A stretch of DNA of 64,000 bases from Haliscomenobacter sp965225875. Its GTDB lineage: Bacteria; Bacteroidota; Bacteroidia; Chitinophagales; Saprospiraceae. A program made the translations under genes and the position numbers. Shown piece after piece: positions 51,166-59,982 of the stretch (within the stretch, counting starts at the first letter, position 1; each line of letters opens with the position of its first letter). The notes below the pieces were generated by a model that saw only the letters and a program-made list of their open reading frames with translations, was not told the DNA's origin and made no database searches. The stretch lies in assembly GCF_965225875.1 (NCBI RefSeq), contig NZ_CBDDBS010000003.1:1116001-1180000 (forward strand). Reading direction: 5' to 3'.

Positions 51166-52833
51166 ATGAGTTATGCCTACCAAAGCTATCCATTTGTAGC
51201 GCCACCCGAATTGGGTGGAGAAACTGGCTTTGTTCACGATGCCGTGGTCATTGGTGCGGGACCGGTAGGTTTGACCATGGCTCTGGCTTTGGCCAAACAA
51301 GGCATTAAAGCACTGCTCCTGGACGACAACAATCAGGTGAGCGTAGGTAGCCGGGCGATTTGTTTTTCCAAAAAAAGCCTGGAGATTTTCGACAAATTGG
51401 GCGTAGCCAAAACCATGCTCAGCAAAGGGGTGCGCTGGAATGTAGGCCGGATTTTTTTCCGCGATATGGAAATCGATCGCTTTGACTTGTTGCCCAATAA
51501 AAGCTCCAAATATCCCGCCTTCATCAATTTGCAGCAATATTACGTAGAGCAGTATTTGATTGAAGCGGTGCTGAAGGAGCCTAACATTGAAGTTCGCTGG
51601 TTGAATAAGTTGCTAGCCATTCAACAGTGCCCTGAATATACCGAACTAAGCATTGAAACCCCATCCGGGAATTACATTTTGCGAACCAGGTACCTGATTG
51701 CTGCCGATGGAAGCCGGAGCACAACCCGGAATTTATTAGGTTTGGAACTAAAAGGTGAACAATTTGAAGAGCGTTTTTTGATCGCCGATTTTGTAATGGA
51801 AGCTGATTTCCCGGCAGAACGCTGGTTTTGGTTCGATCCTCCGTTTGCTCCGGGCCAAAGTATCCTCCTGCACAAACAACCCGATAATCTTTGGCGTTTG
51901 GATTTTAAACTGGGCAAAAAAGTGGACAATTCGATCCTTCAAGACCAGGATTTCTTTCGCCAAAAAATCAAAAGTGTGGTGGGTGATCGACCATTTGAAC
52001 TCGATTGGACCAGCATTTATAGCTTTAGTAGCAAAATGTTGGATCGTTTTGTGCATGATCGCATCTTGTTTGTGGGAGATTCTGCGCATGTGGTAAGCCC
52101 ATTTGGCGCCAGAGGTGCCAACAGTGGCATTGAAGACGCCGACAACCTGAGTTGGAAATTGGCCAAAATCCTAAATGGAGAGGCCAGCGAAAAAATACTG
52201 GAAACCTACAATGCCGAGCGAACTGCCGCTGCCCAACAGAACATCACCTGTACCGGGGCATCCAACCTCTTTATCGCTCCCCCCTCCAAAGAAGCTCTTG
52301 CTTACCGAAACAGCATTTTGGAAAAAGCCAAAACCGATCCTCTCGCCAAAAAACAGATCAATTGTGGTCGCTTGAGTGTACCTTGTGTTTATGGGAAGTA
52401 TCCTGGTTCTGTAGAAGGCGATTGGAGCAAGCAGGAGGTGGCACCGGGGCGGGCTTTGATTGATTGCCCTTGGGAAAACGAGGGTAGTTTTTTAATTGAC
52501 CAAATGGGCTACCATTTTACGCTCCTTATCTCAAACCAAACTTTGAGCCAGAGCGAACAAAAACGTTTGGAACAAAATGGAATCCACATTTTAAACATTG
52601 ACTCAGTGACAAACGCAGCATTGATCGAGCAATACGAACTGAGTCCCGGAGCTGCCTATTTGATTACACCTGATCAGTACGTTTTGGGGCGTTGGAAACG
52701 TTTTTCTCTTGATGTGGTGCTCCTTTTGCACTATACTTATCTGTCGGGCGAATTGGCCGCAATCAATATCTGGGAAGAAACTGAACAGGAAAAAATTGAT
52801 GCTGCCGTAACACAACGAATAATTTCCAGTTAA
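51166..52833 (+). CDS. FAD-dependent aromatic hydroxylase (PheA/TfdB/MhpA family)
   Basis: The start at 51166 (MSYAYQSYPF) follows the MBL stop by one base; the frame is open upstream within that gene but unsupported. The 555-residue group A flavoprotein monooxygenase has GxGxxG in VIGAGPVGLTMALALAKQG, the AADGSRSTTR motif (~DG), the FAD ribityl motif FVGDSAHVVSPFGARGANSG and a C-terminal thioredoxin-like domain (~400-555; LLISNQ... DQYVLGRW). It hydroxylates an aromatic ring with NAD(P)H and O2. The two genes after it use homogentisate and its product, so a hydroxyphenylacetate-type substrate giving homogentisate is a reasonable guess. Confidence 0.9.
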   Translation: MSYAYQSYPFVAPPELGGETGFVHDAVVIGAGPVGLTMALALAKQGIKALLLDDNNQVSVGSRAICFSKKSLEIFDKLGVAKTMLSKGVRWNVGRIFFRDMEIDRFDLLPNKSSKYPAFINLQQYYVEQYLIEAVLKEPNIEVRWLNKLLAIQQCPEYTELSIETPSGNYILRTRYLIAADGSRSTTRNLLGLELKGEQFEERFLIADFVMEADFPAERWFWFDPPFAPGQSILLHKQPDNLWRLDFKLGKKVDNSILQDQDFFRQKIKSVVGDRPFELDWTSIYSFSSKMLDRFVHDRILFVGDSAHVVSPFGARGANSGIEDADNLSWKLAKILNGEASEKILETYNAERTAAAQQNITCTGASNLFIAPPSKEALAYRNSILEKAKTDPLAKKQINCGRLSVPCVYGKYPGSVEGDWSKQEVAPGRALIDCPWENEGSFLIDQMGYHFTLLISNQTLSQSEQKRLEQNGIHILNIDSVTNAALIEQYELSPGAAYLITPDQYVLGRWKRFSLDVVLLLHYTYLSGELAAINIWEETEQEKIDAAVTQRIISS

Positions 52834-52882
52834 AACCAAATTCCACCGCAGGTGGCCATAAACTTTTTCAACTCCTAACCAT

Positions 52883-54040
52883 ATGCCAATCTACCACAAA
52901 CTTGGAAAAATCCCCCCCAAACGGCATACCCAATTCCGCAAAGCCGACGGGGGCTTGTACTACGAACAACTTTTTGGCACCATTGGCTTTGACGGAATGT
53001 CCTCGCTGCTGTACCAGGTGCACCGGCCAACGATGGTGAAGGAAATTTTTTCCGAAACCGACATTTCGCCTAAAATCGCCGTAGCAAAAAGTATGCAGGC
53101 CCGGCTGCTGAAGGGATTTGAAATAGATCCTCAGGACGACTTTTTGCAAAGCCGAACGCCGCTACTGGTCAACAGCGACATCCACATTGGCCTGGCCGCA
53201 CCCAAACAATCCTTGCGAAGCTATTTTTACAAAAATGCCGACGCTGATGAGCTGCTGTTCATCCATCGGGGCAAAGGTACCCTGCGCACTCAATTGGGCA
53301 ATATCCCCTTTGAATACGGCGACTACCTGCTCATTCCCAGGGGGATGATTTACCAGATCGATTTTGATGGGGAGGACAACCGCTTGCTGTACGCCGAGAG
53401 TTTTCATCCCATTTATACCCCTAAGCGCTATCGCAACTGGTTTGGGCAATTGCTGGAGCATTCGCCTTTTTGCGAGCGGGATTACAAGCTGCCGCAAGAC
53501 TTAGAAACCTACGATGAGAAAGGTGACTTTGTCATCAAAATCAAAAAACAAGGGATGTTGTACGAAATGCTCTACCCTACCCATCCTTTCGATGTGGTAG
53601 GTTGGGATGGCTACAATTTCCCTTATGGCTTTTCCATCCATAACTTTGAACCCATTACCGGGCGGGTGCATCAGCCACCACCAGTGCATCAAACTTTTGA
53701 GACCAAGGCCTTCGTAGTCTGCTCGTTTTGCCCCCGTTTGTACGATTACCACCCCCAAAGCATCCCAGCCCCTTACAATCACTCCAACATTGACAGCGAC
53801 GAAATGCTGTACTATGTAGATGGCGATTTTATGAGTCGGAACAACATCGAACAAGGGCACATCACCCTTCACCCCGCCGGGATTCCGCACGGGCCTGCTC
53901 CAGGTGCCTATGAACGCAGCATCGGCCAAACCAAAACCGAAGAACTGGCCGTGATGATCGATACTTTCCGCCCGCTTTCCATTACCGAAGCTGCGCTAAA
54001 AATCGATGATGGAAAATATTACAAAAGTTGGTTGGAGTAA
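52883..54040 (+). CDS. hmgA: Homogentisate 1,2-dioxygenase
   Basis: A non-haem iron enzyme that opens the ring of homogentisate to maleylacetoacetate. The 385-residue cupin is of the shorter bacterial form. Motifs include RTPLLVNSDIHIGLAAPKQS, FIHRGKGTLRTQLGNIPFEYGDYLLIPRGM (quoted in parts: FIHRGKGTLRTQ and YGDYLLIPRGM), NFPYGFSIHNFEP and RVHQPPPVHQTFE. Iron ligands are probably H300, D306 or E307 (YNHSNIDSDEMLYY) and H336 (HPAGIPHGPAPG). The usual spacing would place a Glu where D306 is, so the ligand assignment here is uncertain. It is followed by fumarylacetoacetase after 12 bp. Confidence 0.93.
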   Translation: MPIYHKLGKIPPKRHTQFRKADGGLYYEQLFGTIGFDGMSSLLYQVHRPTMVKEIFSETDISPKIAVAKSMQARLLKGFEIDPQDDFLQSRTPLLVNSDIHIGLAAPKQSLRSYFYKNADADELLFIHRGKGTLRTQLGNIPFEYGDYLLIPRGMIYQIDFDGEDNRLLYAESFHPIYTPKRYRNWFGQLLEHSPFCERDYKLPQDLETYDEKGDFVIKIKKQGMLYEMLYPTHPFDVVGWDGYNFPYGFSIHNFEPITGRVHQPPPVHQTFETKAFVVCSFCPRLYDYHPQSIPAPYNHSNIDSDEMLYYVDGDFMSRNNIEQGHITLHPAGIPHGPAPGAYERSIGQTKTEELAVMIDTFRPLSITEAALKIDDGKYYKSWLE

Positions 54041-54052
54041 ATCGCAAATGAG

Positions 54053-55252
54053 ATGTCCGTAATGAAAACATACGCTTTTGCTTTTGGCATTTTTTCCAAA
54101 GGACGACAAAAAAAACGCCTGGCTGCTCGCTTCAAGGACCAGGTGGTAGACTTATATGCTTTGGCTGAGGCCGGTTACTTCGGTGATTTGGGGATCAAAA
54201 AATCGATTTTCCGTCAAGATTTTTTGAATGACTTTATTGGCCTGGGCAAAGCTAAAACCAATGCAGTTAGAGCCAGATTGGGGGAATTGTTTGCACAGCC
54301 AAATAAGCAGTTGAGCGCTTTTTTGTATCCAGAAAATGAGGTCAAATTACACCTGCCCGTCAAAATTGGTGATTACACCGACTTTTACTCCAGCGAGCAG
54401 CATGCTTATAATGTTGGGGTAATGTTTCGTGACCCTGACAAGGCCTTGTTGCCCAATTGGAAACACCTGCCGGTAGCCTACCATGGGCGGGCCAGTTCAA
54501 TTTTTGTTTCAGGCACCAATTTCCACCGGCCCAAAGGACAAATCAATGCTTCGGATGCAACTTTACCGATTTTCGGGGCCAGCAAAAGGGTAGATATTGA
54601 GTTGGAGATGGCTACCATTATTGGCAAAGGTAACCCAATCGGCGAAGCCATAGATGTGAATAAAGCCGAGGAACATGTTTTTGGGTTTGCTCTTTTCAAC
54701 GACTGGTCGGCCCGCGATATCCAGCGTTGGGAATATGTGCCATTGGGGCCATTTTTAGGCAAAAATTTCATGTCTTCCCTGGCTCCCTGGGTAGTTCCCA
54801 TCGAAGAACTGGAGGCGTTCCGGGTGCCTGCCGAAGTGCAAAATCCAGCCGTTTTACCCTACCTAGAGGAGCAACAGCATAGAAATTTTGATGTACAACT
54901 GGAAGTTTACCTCCAACTACCTAAGGGAGAAATAGTAAAAATCTCCAGCTCGAATTTCAAAAACATGTATTGGACCGTAGCCCAACAAATCGCCCACCAC
55001 ACCGTCAATGGTTGTAATTTAAATGTAGGGGATGTCTTGGCTTCTGGTACCATTTCGGGTAAAAATCCAGATAGTTTTGGATCTTTGTTAGAACTGAGCT
55101 GGGGAGGTAAAAAACCCCTTCAATTACCCGATGGGACTACTCGTAGTTTTTTGGAAGATGGTGATACCGTCATCATCAAAGGATTCGCAGCGAAAGATGG
55201 AATCAGGGTTGATTTTGGTGAAGTTCGTGGGACGGTTTTGCCCGCACGATAA
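54053..55252 (+). CDS. fahA: Fumarylacetoacetase
   Basis: The last step of homogentisate breakdown, giving fumarate and acetoacetate. The 399 residues carry the metal and catalytic motifs: GDYTDFYSSEQHAYNVG (Asp ligand and catalytic His), DIELEMATIIG (two Glu ligands) and FNDWSARDIQRWEYVPLGPF (Asp ligand). VNGCNLNVGDVLASGTISGK and SFLEDGDTVIIKG complete the C-terminal fold. A second Met at 54062 is an alternative start. It lies 12 bp after hmgA. No maleylacetoacetate isomerase (maiA) is seen in the window. Confidence 0.96.
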   Translation: MSVMKTYAFAFGIFSKGRQKKRLAARFKDQVVDLYALAEAGYFGDLGIKKSIFRQDFLNDFIGLGKAKTNAVRARLGELFAQPNKQLSAFLYPENEVKLHLPVKIGDYTDFYSSEQHAYNVGVMFRDPDKALLPNWKHLPVAYHGRASSIFVSGTNFHRPKGQINASDATLPIFGASKRVDIELEMATIIGKGNPIGEAIDVNKAEEHVFGFALFNDWSARDIQRWEYVPLGPFLGKNFMSSLAPWVVPIEELEAFRVPAEVQNPAVLPYLEEQQHRNFDVQLEVYLQLPKGEIVKISSSNFKNMYWTVAQQIAHHTVNGCNLNVGDVLASGTISGKNPDSFGSLLELSWGGKKPLQLPDGTTRSFLEDGDTVIIKGFAAKDGIRVDFGEVRGTVLPAR

Positions 55253-55264
55253 AAAAGACAAACA

Positions 55265-55924
55265 ATGGAACGAAAAACGGCAACACTCATCGGAGCAACT
55301 GGATTGATTGGCAGTCAAATTTTACAACAGTTGATCGATGATGCTGATTTTAGGAAGATCAAAGTTTTGGTGCGCCGCCCATTCAAATTTGTTCACCCCA
55401 AGATAGAACTCATCCAGCTGGATTTTGGGGATGAAGTGGCCTACCAGGCTGCCATCGCAGGGAGCGACGTGGTATTTTGTTCGGTAGGGACCACCCTCAA
55501 ACAGGTAAACAGCGACATGGTCGCCTATCGCAAAATTGACTACGACATTCCTGTAAATGCAGCCCGATTTTGCGTGGCTACCGGATGTCCGAAGTTTCTT
55601 CTGGTTTCCTCTATTGGTGCCAATAGCCAGAGTTCCAATTTTTACTTAAAGCTTAAGGGTGAAGTGGAAGAGAAAGTTGGCAGCTTGGGAATCCCCTCCG
55701 TTGCCGTTTTTCGCCCATCGATGTTGCTGGGAGAAAGAGCAGAATTTCGGCTCGGAGAAAAGGTTGGACAGGCTTTGATGGGTGTTTTGGGTTTTATGAT
55801 CCCCAAACCCTACAAAGCCATTGATGTAAAAATGGTCGCAAAAGCCATGATTGCGGTGGCAAAAAAAGAAACTCCAGGCCTGGAGTTTTATACTTACGCA
55901 GAAATGCTCAGCCTGGCTGTTTAA
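55265..55924 (+). CDS. NAD(P)H-binding atypical SDR protein
   Basis: A 219-residue Rossmann-fold protein of the HTATIP2/YwnB-like atypical SDR type. It shows the cofactor loop GATGLIGS (~9-16), KVLVRRPF (~35-42), FCSVGTTLKQ and SSIGANSQSSNFYLKLKGE, holding a Tyr-x3-Lys-like pair, then VFRPSMLLGER. It may be a redox sensor or reductase. It lies 12 bp after fahA, so it is probably the last gene of the aromatic operon. Its contribution to that pathway is unknown. Confidence 0.88.
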   Translation: MERKTATLIGATGLIGSQILQQLIDDADFRKIKVLVRRPFKFVHPKIELIQLDFGDEVAYQAAIAGSDVVFCSVGTTLKQVNSDMVAYRKIDYDIPVNAARFCVATGCPKFLLVSSIGANSQSSNFYLKLKGEVEEKVGSLGIPSVAVFRPSMLLGERAEFRLGEKVGQALMGVLGFMIPKPYKAIDVKMVAKAMIAVAKKETPGLEFYTYAEMLSLAV

Positions 55925-56022
55925 AAGCGCTTTTTCAACCTTCACTAGCGCTCTTTTTCTAATAAATCTTTTGCTTGTTCAGGCACAGCACTTAAATTTA
56001 CCCATCAAACATTACCTGCAAC

Positions 56023-57927
56023 ATGACTCTGCAAATCCGTACCCTTGAAGAATACCACGCGGCCTACCAACGCGCAGTTGACCATCCTGAAGCATTTTGG
56101 GCAGAACAAGCTGAAACCTTTCAGTGGCGCAAATCCTGGGATAAAGTATTGGACTGGAATTTTGAGGACCCCGATGTAAAATGGTTTCTTGGAGGACAGC
56201 TCAACATCACTGAAAACTGTTTGGACCGCCATTTGGCCACCCGGGGAGACCAAGTTGCCATCCTCTGGGAAGCCAACGACCCCGAGGCCCCTAATCGCAG
56301 TTTCACTTACCGCCAGCTCCATTCCGAGGTTTGTAAGGCCGCAAATGCACTTAAAGCGAATGGCATTCAAAAAGGGGATCGGGTGTGTTTTTACATGCCA
56401 ATGGTGCCTGAACTGGCCATTGGCATCCTGGCCTGTGCACGAATTGGTGCCATTCACTCGGTGGTATTTGCAGGTTTTTCGGCTCACTCTTTGTCGGATC
56501 GCATCAAGGATGCTGAATGTAAAATGGTGATCACCTCGAATTACAACAGCCGTGGAGCCAAACATATTCCAGTCAAAAAAGTGGTTGATGAAGCCATACT
56601 CATGGGTTGTAGTTCGGTGGAAACCGTACTGGTGTATCAATGTGTAGAAGATCCTGTGAGCATGCAAGCTGGACGAGACAAGTGGTGGCACGATGAGGTC
56701 GACCATCAATCCAGTGACTGTCCCGCTACCGCAATGGACTCCGAAGACATGCTCTTCATCCTGTATACTTCCGGCTCTACGGGCAAACCCAAAGGAGTTG
56801 TCCATACCTGTGGCGGTTATATGGTGTACACCGCTTACAGTTTCCGCAATGTATTTCAGATTCAGGATGGTGACATCTATTGGTGTACTGCCGATATTGG
56901 CTGGATCACCGGCCACTCTTACATTGTTTATGGGCCGCTATTGAGTGGAGCTACTTCCATCATGTTTGAAGGGGTACCTACTTATCCTGATGCGGGTCGT
57001 TTTTGGGAAATCTGCGACAAACACCAGGTTACCCATTTTTATACCGCGCCTACTGCCATTCGGGCCCTACAGGCTCAAGGCGATTCCTGGGTAGAAAAGC
57101 ACAGTTTGGCTAGCATCAAGGTACTTGGCAGTGTGGGCGAGCCCATCAATGAAGAAGCCTGGCGCTGGTACAATGATAAAATTGGAAAAGGGAAAGCCCC
57201 TATCGTGGATACCTGGTGGCAAACCGAAACGGGAGGGATTCTGATTTCCCCCTTGGCGGGCATTACCCCGCTCAAACCCTGTTACGCTACCCTACCCTTG
57301 CCAGGGGTTCAACCTTGTTTAACCACTTCCGAAGGAAAAGAAATTGAAGGAAACGATGTGGAAGGTTTGTTGTGTATGAAATTCCCCTGGCCCTCCATTT
57401 TGCGGACGACCTATGGGGATCACGAACGTTGCCGCCAAACCTACTTTAGTCCCATAAAAGGTATGTACTTCACTGGTGATGGGGCACGCCGCGACAAGGA
57501 TGGGTATTACCGCATCATCGGTCGAGTAGACGATGTAATCAATGTATCTGGCCACCGATTGGGAACGGCGGAAGTAGAAAATGCCATCAATCAACACCCA
57601 GGAGTGGTCGAATCCGCAGTAGTTGGTTATCCCCACGACATCAAAGGTCAAGGTATTTATGCTTACGTCATTACGACCGACCCGGTCAGCGATGAAGACA
57701 AATTCCGCAAAGAGGTATTGGATGTGGTGAGCAAAGAAATTGGTCCCATTGCCAAACCTGATAAAATACAAATCGTGAGTGGTTTGCCCAAAACCCGTTC
57801 TGGCAAAATCATGCGCCGGATTTTGCGCAAAGTAGCCGAAGGGGATACTTCAAATCTTGGTGACGTTTCCACGCTCCTCAATCCGGAGGTAGTAGAGGAA
57901 ATCAAGAGTGGGGCGGCGCAGCTTTAA
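56023..57927 (+). CDS. acs: Acetyl-CoA synthetase (acetate--CoA ligase)
   Basis: An AMP-forming ligase making acetyl-CoA. The 634 residues match ACS in length and layout: N-terminal ACAS domain (~25-80), IYMPMVPE-like CFYMPMVPELAIGILACARI, P-loop LYTSGSTGKPKGVVHTCGGY, VDTWWQTETGGILISPLAG, YFTGDGARRDKDGYYRIIGR, DVINVSGHRLGTAEVE and the C-terminal PKTRSGKIMRRILR with the catalytic Lys that is the usual acetylation switch. It can salvage acetate and may use acetoacetate-derived carbon from the operon upstream only indirectly. Confidence 0.96.
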   Translation: MTLQIRTLEEYHAAYQRAVDHPEAFWAEQAETFQWRKSWDKVLDWNFEDPDVKWFLGGQLNITENCLDRHLATRGDQVAILWEANDPEAPNRSFTYRQLHSEVCKAANALKANGIQKGDRVCFYMPMVPELAIGILACARIGAIHSVVFAGFSAHSLSDRIKDAECKMVITSNYNSRGAKHIPVKKVVDEAILMGCSSVETVLVYQCVEDPVSMQAGRDKWWHDEVDHQSSDCPATAMDSEDMLFILYTSGSTGKPKGVVHTCGGYMVYTAYSFRNVFQIQDGDIYWCTADIGWITGHSYIVYGPLLSGATSIMFEGVPTYPDAGRFWEICDKHQVTHFYTAPTAIRALQAQGDSWVEKHSLASIKVLGSVGEPINEEAWRWYNDKIGKGKAPIVDTWWQTETGGILISPLAGITPLKPCYATLPLPGVQPCLTTSEGKEIEGNDVEGLLCMKFPWPSILRTTYGDHERCRQTYFSPIKGMYFTGDGARRDKDGYYRIIGRVDDVINVSGHRLGTAEVENAINQHPGVVESAVVGYPHDIKGQGIYAYVITTDPVSDEDKFRKEVLDVVSKEIGPIAKPDKIQIVSGLPKTRSGKIMRRILRKVAEGDTSNLGDVSTLLNPEVVEEIKSGAAQL

Positions 57928-57937
57928 GCTAGGCTTA

Positions 57938-57986
57938 GCTGGTACAAGTCTGGAGACTTGTACCAGCACCAGTGCCGACGTGGCAC
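57938..57986. repeat. Two adjacent hairpins (BIME/REP-like) after acs
   Basis: The first stem is perfect over 13 bp (57938-57950 / 57955-57967) with a TGGA tetraloop. The second is a 5-bp stem (57972-57976 / 57982-57986) with a 5-base loop. They begin 11 bases after the acs stop. No T-run follows, so they may be an mRNA-stabilising or REP-like element instead of an intrinsic terminator. Confidence 0.65.
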
Positions 57987-58045
57987 ACCTTTAACAGGCT
58001 TTTGAATTCCCCTAAAATCCCCATCACCAAAAAAACACTCTTGCC

Positions 58046-59932
58046 ATGACTTACCAGGAATTTCATGCACGCAGTTTAGCTTCACCGGAGCAATTTTGGG
58101 GGGATCAAGCCAAATTGATTCACTGGTTCAAATTTCCTGAAAGTATCCTTTCTAAAGATGAGCATAAATTGTACCGTTGGTATCAGGATGGAATGCTCAA
58201 TACCTCTTATCTCGCCCTGGACCACCATGTAGCCTCAGGCCGGGGCGATCAGGCTGCTCTGATCTACGACTCTCCGGTTACCAACAGCAAGAGCGTTTAC
58301 ACCTATTTGGAACTACTGCAAGCGGTTGAACTTTTTGCCGGAGTCCTTAAAGGTCAAAAGGTGCAAAAAGGAGACACGGTAATCATTTATATGCCAATGA
58401 TTCCCGAAGCGGTCATTGCCATGTTGGCTTGTGCACGCCTGGGAGCCATTCATTCAGTAGTTTTTGGCGGGTTTGCCGCCCACGAGCTGGCGATCCGGAT
58501 TGAGGATGCAAAACCCAAAGTGCTGCTTACTGCCAGTTGTGGAATTGAATTCACCCGGGTCATAGACTACATGACGATCATCAATGAGGCCCTAGATGAA
58601 GCAGTATTTCAACCGTCCAGTGTGATTGTTTATCAACGAGAACAATATCAGGCACCACTCAAAAGTGGTCGGGACTACGATTGGGAAACATTGTTGAAGA
58701 GCGCAAAACCTGCAGATTATGTTCCTTTAAATGCAGGCCATCCGCTGTACATCATTTATACCTCTGGCACTACGGGTGCCCCCAAAGGCATCGTACGCGA
58801 AAACGGCGGACATGCCGTTGCCATGCAATTCAGCATGAAATACATCTATGGCATTGAACCCGGCGAAGTATTTTGGGCAGCCTCCGATGTAGGCTGGGTA
58901 GTGGGGCATTCCTACATCGTTTATGGCCCCTTGATCATGGGAGCTACTACTGTGTTATACGAGGGAAAACCCATCAAAACCCCTGACGCAGGTGCATTTT
59001 GGCGCATGATTGAGGAATACCAGGTCAATGTATTTTTCACAGCACCAACTGCCATTCGAGCCATAAAAAAGGAAGATCCCGAAGGCAAATTGAAGCAGGA
59101 ATATGATACAGCTTCTCTCCGGTACTTGTTTTTGGCTGGCGAACGTTGTGACGTATCCACTTTAGAATGGTCAAAATCCGTATTGAACATTCCGGTTATC
59201 GACCACTGGTGGCAAACCGAGTCCGGTTGGCCCATGTTGGCCAATATGGTCAATGTGGAATTGTTGCCCATCAAACCTGGCTCGGCTACCAAACCAGTTC
59301 CGGGCTTTGATATCCGGGTAGTCGACAGCGAAGGAGAGAGTATGCCCCCAAACCAGGAAGGAGCAGTAGTGATCAGATTACCTTTGCCTCCGGGGTGTTT
59401 GCCCACCTTGTGGAACGACACTGAGCGGTTCATCAAGTCTTATTTGGCGGCATACCCCGGATATTACTTTTCTGGGGATGGAGGCTACACCGACGAAGAG
59501 GGCTATATTTTCATCACTGGCCGCATCGACGATGTAATCAATGTAGCGGGCCATCGGCTTTCTACCTCCGAGATGGAGGAAATTGTAGCAGCCCACCCTG
59601 CAGTGGCAGAATGTGCCGTAATTGGGGTAAAAGAGGAATTAAAAGGGCAGGTTCCGGTGGGCTTTGTGGTGCTCAAATCCAATGCAAATATCAATGAGGC
59701 AGACCTGGAACAAGACCTGGTTGAGATGGTTCGAAATCAAATTGGTCCCATTGCTTGTTTTAAAAAGGTGATGCTGGTACCCCGCCTGCCTAAAACTAGG
59801 TCTGGCAAAATTTTGCGTAAAATCATGCGACACATTGCTGATGGTGAAAAATACGCCACGCCCTCTACCATTGAAGATGCCAGCGTACTCAGTGAGCTCA
59901 CCACAATCATGGTGGACATGAAAGTGCAATAG
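58046..59932 (+). CDS. Propionyl/acetyl-CoA synthetase-type acyl-CoA ligase (PrpE-like)
   Basis: A 628-residue AMP-forming ligase, second in tandem with acs but clearly different from it. It shows IIYMPMIPEAVIAMLACARL, the P-loop IYTSGTTGAPKGIVRENGGH (PrpE-type ENGGH), ASDVGWVVGHSYIVYGPLI, DHWWQTESGWPM, YFSGDGGYTDEEGYIFITGR, DDVINVAGHRLSTSEMEE and PRLPKTRSGKILRKIMR. The NGGH and GWPM wording matches propionate ligases more than acetate ligases. It lies 118 bp after acs with the twin hairpins between. Substrate range untested. Confidence 0.92.
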   Translation: MTYQEFHARSLASPEQFWGDQAKLIHWFKFPESILSKDEHKLYRWYQDGMLNTSYLALDHHVASGRGDQAALIYDSPVTNSKSVYTYLELLQAVELFAGVLKGQKVQKGDTVIIYMPMIPEAVIAMLACARLGAIHSVVFGGFAAHELAIRIEDAKPKVLLTASCGIEFTRVIDYMTIINEALDEAVFQPSSVIVYQREQYQAPLKSGRDYDWETLLKSAKPADYVPLNAGHPLYIIYTSGTTGAPKGIVRENGGHAVAMQFSMKYIYGIEPGEVFWAASDVGWVVGHSYIVYGPLIMGATTVLYEGKPIKTPDAGAFWRMIEEYQVNVFFTAPTAIRAIKKEDPEGKLKQEYDTASLRYLFLAGERCDVSTLEWSKSVLNIPVIDHWWQTESGWPMLANMVNVELLPIKPGSATKPVPGFDIRVVDSEGESMPPNQEGAVVIRLPLPPGCLPTLWNDTERFIKSYLAAYPGYYFSGDGGYTDEEGYIFITGRIDDVINVAGHRLSTSEMEEIVAAHPAVAECAVIGVKEELKGQVPVGFVVLKSNANINEADLEQDLVEMVRNQIGPIACFKKVMLVPRLPKTRSGKILRKIMRHIADGEKYATPSTIEDASVLSELTTIMVDMKVQ

Positions 59933-59982
59933 TAGTGGGGCAAAATGATCACTTATTTTTTTATCGCCCCAAAAAGAAATGT

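Noticed and set aside
59936..59971. 6-bp GC stem after the second acyl-CoA ligase as terminator
   Set aside because: The loop is 24 bases and the T-run lies inside the loop; not a normal terminator.
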